Part shown: positions 22,944 to 26,483 of the stretch, in pieces | How the letters are laid out: the number at the start of each line of letters is the position of its first letter | How positions within the stretch are numbered: the stretch's first letter is position 1 | The notes under the pieces: generated by a model | Databases searched by the model: none | The model's input: only the letters and a program-made list of their open reading frames with translations | Told to the model about the DNA's origin: nothing | Made by a program: the position numbers and the translations under genes | NCBI GenBank assembly: GCA_934526185.1 | Contig: CAKTAA010000027.1 | Span: 1 to 26,483, forward strand | Length of the DNA stretch: 26,483 bases | DNA from: an uncultured Eubacteriales bacterium | GTDB taxonomy: Bacteria > Bacillota > Clostridia > Oscillospirales > CAG-272 | Reading direction: 5' to 3'

Positions 22944-23154
22944 ATTTATACCTCACAGTATATTGTTGGATATATTATAGTTCAAAAATATTCAATAATC
23001 AAGCAACTTCGGTTTGTTTTACATACAACTTATGGTTGTGTTTGATGTTGGCGTATGTTTGAATTTTCGGCTATTTTTTGTACTCACGGGGGTTCATATC
23101 TATTCAGTATCGGAAGCCCCGTTTTTTATCTGCAAAATCGTATACCCCGAAAAA

Positions 23155-23174
23155 GCAAATCCGCAAGGATTTGC
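23155..23174. repeat. Perfect 8-bp hairpin
   Basis: GCAAATCC, loop GCAA, GGATTTGC. Confidence 0.6.
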
Positions 23175-23205
23175 GTAGCTACGAATATGAAAGCTCATTC
23201 AAAGC

Positions 23206-23241
23206 CCAAAGGGAACGGTTCATTCACTCCCTTTGGTTTTT
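23206..23241 (+). terminator. Orphan plus-strand terminator
   Basis: CCAAAGGGA (23206-23214) pairs with TCCCTTTGG (23228-23236) and TTTTT follows. No plus-strand gene precedes it, so it may end a small RNA that starts after about 22980. Confidence 0.6.
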
Positions 23242-23315
23242 GAATAATAATGCAATTTGTGATACGGGCTGCGCTTCGCAACGGAAGGATCGTATCGCCG
23301 TAAGACTGTTATTCT

Positions 23316-23349
23316 CGATGAAACTATTCCCCGGAGAAAAGTTTCATCG
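23316..23349. repeat. Hairpin with 10-bp stem
   Basis: CGATGAAACT (23316-23325) and AGTTTCATCG (23340-23349); an inner TTC/GAA extends the stem. Confidence 0.55.
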
Positions 23350-23489
23350 TGGTTTTTGTTGGGGATGAAATCTGCTGTTTACCGCAGCGGATAACTGTAC
23401 CATATAATATAGCCCATAATGAAACTAACTCAAAGGGAAGAAATGGCGAAAAACTTGTGGCACGGTCATTTTTTCTCAAAAGAAAAAAA

Positions 23490-23526
23490 TTGATAGTTTC
23501 AGATACTTTCGTATCAAAACCATCAA
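23490..23526. repeat. Interrupted hairpin near the YdcF gene end
   Basis: TTGATAGTTT (23490-23499) and AAAACCATCAA (23516-23526), enclosing GATAC-TTTC-GTATC (23502-23515). Confidence 0.55.
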
Positions 23527-23618
23527 CCTTATTTGCCTAAAAGTAACCAAACGGAGCAGAATAGAGGTAAAAGTAAGTAAAAGTAGTGCACATGCTCCGT
23601 TAGATAGATTAAAATATG

Positions 23619-24230
23619 TCAGTTATTAGTTATTGAGGATAAATAAGATTTCATATCCCCAACAAATTGATTTCCACAACGTGCGAGTTCACCCAATACT
23701 CTGTCAATACCATTTTCAGTTGTAAACCAATTATCTTTTGTTATATTGTAGCAATGAACAGGGCATACCTTAATCTCAACATTGGGAAAAGCCATTTGAT
23801 AAAGCATAAGGCAACGTCTGGCATGAAACGCTTTGCAGACAATCAATGCTGTTTTTATATCAATGCCACTTTCGTCAACGGCTTTTCGTGAAAGAAAAGC
23901 ATTATCACGAGTATGTCTCGATTTATCCTCTCCGATAATTGCATCTATAGGTACACCGTTTTTTGCAAACACATCGATAAAGAACGCGCAGTCGGATTGG
24001 TAATCGCCAGTATATATTTCTGCTTTCGAACGAACACCTGGCCATTTATCTCGCTTAACACTAACTCCACCAGAGGGAATAAGCCACTTGGCATAACCTT
24101 TATGGTACAGTTCGGCCGCATATTCAGGTTGCTCAGGATGTGACCCTCCCGGCAGCAAGATTGCATCAACCTTTTCAGGCTCATCAGAAATAAAAATATA
24201 GTCGGAAATATCCGAAATAATCTTATTCAT
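23619..24230 (-). CDS. YdcF/DUF218-family protein
   Basis: 203 residues from the ATG at 24230, which has AAGGAG eight bases upstream and overlaps the preceding gene's stop as ATGA. A longer in-frame version to 24290 has no SD. The DUF218 signature is complete: AILLPGG near residue 25, EYAAELYHKGYAKWLIPSGG, HTRDNAFLSRK at about 105, and ALIVCKAFHARRCLMLYQMAF. Cytosolic, with no membrane anchor, unlike SanA/ElyC-type members. Members bind nucleotides or act on cell-envelope precursors; the exact substrate of this one is unknown. It is co-transcribed with the four-helix-bundle gene. Confidence 0.9.
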   Translation of the reverse strand: MNKIISDISDYIFISDEPEKVDAILLPGGSHPEQPEYAAELYHKGYAKWLIPSGGVSVKRDKWPGVRSKAEIYTGDYQSDCAFFIDVFAKNGVPIDAIIGEDKSRHTRDNAFLSRKAVDESGIDIKTALIVCKAFHARRCLMLYQMAFPNVEIKVCPVHCYNITKDNWFTTENGIDRVLGELARCGNQFVGDMKSYLSSITNN

Positions 24231-24580
24231 TTTGCATTCTCCTTCGCTGTGCGGCAGGAAGCAATCAGCATTACACGCAAGGAAGTACACTTTGCAGAAA
24301 GTGATTTATATAATTGCTCGTCGATGTAGTTGGTTCTGTGCAACAACTCAAGCCAATACCCTGTTTCACTTGCTTCTTTCAAAGCAATTTCCAACTTAGA
24401 AATAAAATCCTTCTTGCCTTGTGCATACTGTGCTTCGTGGATGTTGGCACCGATGCTTGTACCACTTCTGCCGATTTGGTTAGAAATAATGGCTTCCCGA
24501 TTTTCTTTAAGTTGCCTTACAAGGTTTATAATATCCACAGCAAACTCCATTGAAAGTTCTGCAAGCTTATTTTCTTTCAC
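24227..24580 (-). CDS. Four-helix-bundle protein (S23/IVP-like)
   Basis: 117 residues from a GTG at 24580 with AAAGGAGG (24588-24595) seven bases before. A longer ORF from 24661 would read through the promoter and is rejected. The motifs LSMEFAVDIINLVRQLKENREAI, QIGRSGTSIGANIHEAQYAQ and DFISKLEIALKEASETGYWLELL are those of the four-helix-bundle family first named from intervening sequences of 23S rRNA genes, whose fold is shared with the Avd accessory protein of diversity-generating retroelements. No rRNA or reverse transcriptase is near. It is instead preceded by a mirror-symmetric mini-hairpin array whose edge overlaps its promoter. Nucleic-acid binding is a fair guess. Confidence 0.9.
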   Translation of the reverse strand: MKENKLAELSMEFAVDIINLVRQLKENREAIISNQIGRSGTSIGANIHEAQYAQGKKDFISKLEIALKEASETGYWLELLHRTNYIDEQLYKSLSAKCTSLRVMLIASCRTAKENAK

Positions 24581-24602
24581 AAAATCGCCTCCTTTAAAAG
24601 TA

Positions 24603-24631
24603 ATTATATCATAAAATTCAGGACATTTCAA
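24603..24631 (-). promoter_or_regulatory. Promoter of the four-helix-bundle/ydcF operon
   Basis: On the minus strand TTGAAA (24631-24626), 17-base spacer, TATAAT (24608-24603). The -35 box overlaps the last repeat of the hairpin array by one base. Confidence 0.8.
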
Positions 24632-24801
24632 TGATGCATCGCCAATGGCGACATGATGCATTTGCTACGCAAATATGATGTTGCTCCACTTCGTTTCGCA
24701 ATGATGTGATGTTTGCCATAAAATGTGGCAAAGCCAAACATCATTAGGCGTAGCCGTCATCATTGGCGAAGCCAACATCATTTGCCGAAGGCAAACATCA
24801 T
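24631..24801. repeat. Mirror-symmetric array of ATGATG-spaced mini-hairpins
   Basis: Four ATGATG boxes start at 24631, 24653, 24675 and 24701; four CATCAT boxes start at 24739, 24758, 24776 and 24796. Between successive boxes sits a small stem: TCGCC-aat-GGCGA, TTTGC-tac-GCAAA, TTGC...GCAA, then after the centre GGC-gta-GCC, TGGC-gaa-GCCA and TTGCC-gaa-GGCAA. The centre pairs GATGTTT (24708-24714) with AAACATC (24736-24742). The whole array is thus an inverted repeat made of smaller inverted repeats. It lies between tRNA-Pro and the four-helix-bundle promoter. Confidence 0.9.
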
Positions 24802-24803
24802 TC

Positions 24804-24845
24804 AAAAAACGCACCTTTGTCTTGGTAGACAAAAGTGCGTTTTTT
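24804..24845. terminator. Terminator of tRNA-Pro
   Basis: CGCAC and TTTGTCT (24810-24821) pair with AGACAAA and GTGCG (24827-24839), flanked by A6 and T6 so it can work in both directions. It separates the tRNA from the hairpin array. Confidence 0.88.
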
Positions 24846-24847
24846 GT

Positions 24848-24923
24848 TGGTCGGAGTGACAGGATTCGAACCTGCGGCCTCAACATCCCAAATGTCGCGC
24901 GCTACCAACTGCGCTACACCCCG
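24848..24923 (-). tRNA. tRNA-Pro (anticodon UGG)
   Basis: Minus-strand acceptor CGGGGTG (24923-24917) pairs with CACTCCG (24858-24852), followed by A and an encoded CCA. The anticodon stem CGACA/TGTTG encloses TTTGGGA, giving TGG. T-arm has GCAGG-TTCGAAT-CCTGT. Confidence 0.95.
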
Positions 24924-24974
24924 ATTTTTTGATATGTAGATTTTTTTATGTTGTAACCGTGCGTGTATTATATT

Positions 24975-25002
24975 ATTATATTAAAAAATAAAAAAAAGTC
25001 AA
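24975..25002 (-). promoter_or_regulatory. Promoter of tRNA-Pro
   Basis: Minus strand TTGACT (25002-24997), 16-base spacer, TATAAT (24980-24975), inside a very AT-rich stretch. Confidence 0.75.
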
Positions 25003-25076
25003 TACTAATTTTATAATTAATAAGAAAGACGCTTGATCGGCTATTGTCGAATAAGTAAAATATTTGTCGCATACAA

Positions 25077-25105
25077 TTGACAGAAAATTCGATTTTTGAT
25101 ATACT
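25077..25105 (+). promoter_or_regulatory. Promoter of the deacetylase gene
   Basis: TTGACA (25077-25082), 17-base spacer, TATACT (25100-25105), 43 bases before the ATG. Confidence 0.85.
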
Positions 25106-25148
25106 GATCACCACGGATTGGATTCTATAAAATTAAGGATGGAAATTT

Positions 25149-26078
25149 ATGGATAGCATGTTTGTGCCCAGCAGGGGCATTGCGAAAGCATTTGTTTTGT
25201 TTATCATTGGTTTTGCCGTCTGTGCGGCTTTGACGGCCTGTCATTCTCCGGCAGATATCAATCAGGAGTCGGAATGGTCTGCGGCGGAAAGCTTTGCGGA
25301 AACAATTAGTGAGCCGGAAACAGAACAGACATTATCTCCTCCGGAAACAGAACAAACGAGCCGTGCGGAGGTAACAACCGAAGCTGTTACGGAATCCGTG
25401 ACGGAGGATCCGAATACAAAAACGTATGAGCCTGTTGTTTTTATGTACCATCTTATTCTGGAGGAGCCCTACAGCCCTTATACCTCACTGTATGTCAGCC
25501 CGGCAGACTTCAGCGATCATATGGACGCGCTGAATGAAATGGGGTACCGGTATATTTTTGCAGACGAATACGCAATGCACACCTACAGAACAGCGGTGCT
25601 CACTTTTGACGACGGCTATGAGGACAACTATACGGAAATGTTCCCGATTCTAAAGGAAAAGGGGGGCAGGGCTACGATCTTTCTGATTACGGATCTCATT
25701 GGCACGGACGGCTATTTAAACAAAGAACAAATTCAGGAAATGGCGCGGAGCGGACTGGTTTCCTTTCAGTCCCATACATGTTCGCATCCGCGTCTGCCGG
25801 AGCTTTCGGCTGAGGCTATCCGTGAAGAATTTCAAAATTCAATTCAGATTATCGAAGAGCTGACGGGCAGCCCTGTCCGGGCGATCGCCTATCCCTACGG
25901 CAAAACATCGGATACGGTGCGGCAGCTTGCGGGAGAGTATTTTGCATTTGCCTATACCACGCAGTCTCCGGCTGTTGCCGCGTCCGCCGATTCTCTGATG
26001 CTGCCGAGATACGGAATCCCCCGCGGTTATAGTAAGCAGCAATTCATGAGCATTCTTCGGTCCAGATATGATATATAA
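25149..26078 (+). CDS. Polysaccharide deacetylase lipoprotein (NodB domain)
   Basis: Extracytoplasmic enzyme that probably removes acetyl groups from peptidoglycan or another surface glycan. Of 309 residues, about 12-31 form a lipoprotein signal peptide ending LTAC, then a Thr/Glu/Pro-rich linker (about 35-95) with two PETEQT repeats. The NodB domain follows: VVFMYHLI, TFDDGYEDN (catalytic base and metal Asp), SFQSHTCSHPRL (metal His pair) and IAYPYGK. All metal ligands are present. AAGGATGG precedes ATG 25149 by about six bases. It is a single gene with its own promoter. Confidence 0.93.
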   Translation: MDSMFVPSRGIAKAFVLFIIGFAVCAALTACHSPADINQESEWSAAESFAETISEPETEQTLSPPETEQTSRAEVTTEAVTESVTEDPNTKTYEPVVFMYHLILEEPYSPYTSLYVSPADFSDHMDALNEMGYRYIFADEYAMHTYRTAVLTFDDGYEDNYTEMFPILKEKGGRATIFLITDLIGTDGYLNKEQIQEMARSGLVSFQSHTCSHPRLPELSAEAIREEFQNSIQIIEELTGSPVRAIAYPYGKTSDTVRQLAGEYFAFAYTTQSPAVAASADSLMLPRYGIPRGYSKQQFMSILRSRYDI

Positions 26079-26152
26079 TACGGCGTACCCTTCTCCGAAC
26101 ATGGTAGAAATTTTAATCGAACGGCAGTGTTTTTGTTCTTTCAAATAATCTC

Positions 26153-26181
26153 TTGCATTTGTTTTGTTCATATGGTATAAT
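26153..26181 (+). promoter_or_regulatory. Promoter of the last gene
   Basis: TTGCAT (26153-26158), 17-base spacer, TATAAT (26176-26181). Confidence 0.75.
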
Positions 26182-26194
26182 CAATTATAATATG

Positions 26195-26232
26195 CGGCTC
26201 GGATTTTTTACAAAACTTATAATTCTGAGCCG
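26195..26232 (+). other. 5' leader hairpin of the last gene
   Basis: CGGCTCGGA (26195-26203) pairs with TCTGAGCCG (26224-26232), one G:U, 20-base loop. It lies just after the promoter and 48 bases before the ATG, so it is part of the leader. Confidence 0.45.
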
Positions 26233-26280
26233 ATATTTGTAAATTGAAAATGAAAAGATAAAAAAAGGGGAAAGAAACAA

Positions 26281-26483
26281 ATGAAGAGAATGCTGTCCAT
26301 GCTTCTGTGCGTACTGATGGTGCTGCCGCTGGCGGTATCGTGCGGAAACAGCGGCACATCGGAAGAAAGCGGTAGCGATACGGAAACAACAACGATGCCG
26401 ACCGTGCAGAGCGCAAGCTCGACGGATTTGGAAATCGTCAAGGACGGAAAAACGACCTACAGCATTGTATACAAAAACAAGAC
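26281..26483 (+). CDS. Putative lipoprotein (partial, N-terminal part)
   Basis: ATG 26281 preceded by GGGGAAAG. Signal peptide MKRMLSMLLCVLMVLPLAVS followed by C and GNSG gives a lipobox (LAVSC); then a Ser/Glu/Thr-rich linker to about residue 45 and DLEIVKDGKTTYSIVYKNK at the window edge. The gene continues beyond the window. It may be a substrate-binding or other surface lipoprotein; nothing more can be said. Confidence 0.8.
   Translation, partial: MKRMLSMLLCVLMVLPLAVSCGNSGTSEESGSDTETTTMPTVQSASSTDLEIVKDGKTTYSIVYKNK

Larger units (their letters stand above)
22944..23618. other. 675-base non-coding stretch rich in hairpins
   Basis: No gene with an SD and recognisable product. It contains GCAAATCC/GGATTTGC (23155-23174, 4-base loop), CCAAAGGGA/TCCCTTTGG (23206-23236) with a following T5, CGATGAAACT/AGTTTCATCG (23316-23349) and TTGATAGTTT with its partner (23490-23526). 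Such a string of stems suggests a structured RNA or an interspersed repeat rather than coding sequence. Confidence 0.6.

Noticed and set aside
23055..23243. 62-codon plus-strand ORF in the hairpin-rich region
   Set aside because: It runs through two perfect hairpins and ends in the terminator T-run; no ribosome binding site.
24227..24580. Diversity-generating retroelement (Avd plus variable repeat)
   Set aside because: The four-helix-bundle fold would fit, but no reverse transcriptase, template repeat or target gene is visible in the window.
24631..24801. Reading the hairpin array as a CRISPR
   Set aside because: The constant boxes are only six bases, the units are 18-26 bases, the stems vary, the second half is inverted, and there is no cas gene.

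Overview
The window reads as chromosome of a Gram-positive anaerobe of the Clostridia, probably an Oscillospiraceae/Ruminococcaceae-type gut bacterium. The reasons are a BceR-type response regulator, a four-gene sodium-pump decarboxylase operon with a separate biotin carrier, strong AGGAGG ribosome binding sites, GTG/TTG starts and hairpin/T-run terminators. This placement is an inference. Host segments (1-4562, 15650-16400, 25100-26483) look richer in G+C than the block between them.

Layout. 1-398 (minus) is the N-terminal part of a BceR-like regulator. 797-4307 (plus) is an operon for a membrane Na+-pumping decarboxylase (OadG-like gamma, biotin carrier, OadB beta, OadA/PycB carboxyltransferase), closed by a strong terminator. 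tRNA-Glu(CUC) follows at 4488-4562.

From the 3' end of that tRNA to about 15646 lies an AT-rich integrative element of roughly 11 kb. A 9-bp direct repeat, TCACCAAAG, sits at the tRNA CCA end and again inside the 3' end of the integrase ORF. The element holds a DDE-less IS1595-like protein, a four-copy iteron region that looks like a replication origin, two very small ORFs, a primase-helicase, a divergent pair of HTH regulators with palindromic operators, an Fe-S HhH-GPD glycosylase-like gene, a 534-residue protein of unknown function, and a recombination module. That module has a small resolvase, a Cys-X5-Arg phosphatase-like protein, a serine recombinase lacking its catalytic serine, and a large serine integrase interrupted by one in-frame TAA. 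No conjugation or capsid genes are visible, so it resembles a satellite-like or plasmid-like integrated island.

After the element come a GNAT acetyltransferase, a small conserved-looking protein, a gene-poor stretch with one possible relic ORF, a 72-residue CxxC protein, a TetR regulator divergent from a heavy-metal P-type ATPase with shared operators, and a minus-strand fusion of an HTH domain to an ADP-ribosylglycohydrolase. A 675-base hairpin-rich non-coding stretch follows. Next is a minus-strand unit: tRNA-Pro(UGG), a mirror-symmetric array of mini-hairpins (24631-24801), and a four-helix-bundle gene overlapping a YdcF/DUF218 gene. The window ends with a polysaccharide-deacetylase lipoprotein and the start of another lipoprotein.

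The strongest candidates for undescribed biology are the hairpin array that abuts the promoter of the four-helix-bundle gene, the HTH/glycosylase/534-residue cargo of the element, and the element's origin and recombinase arrangement.
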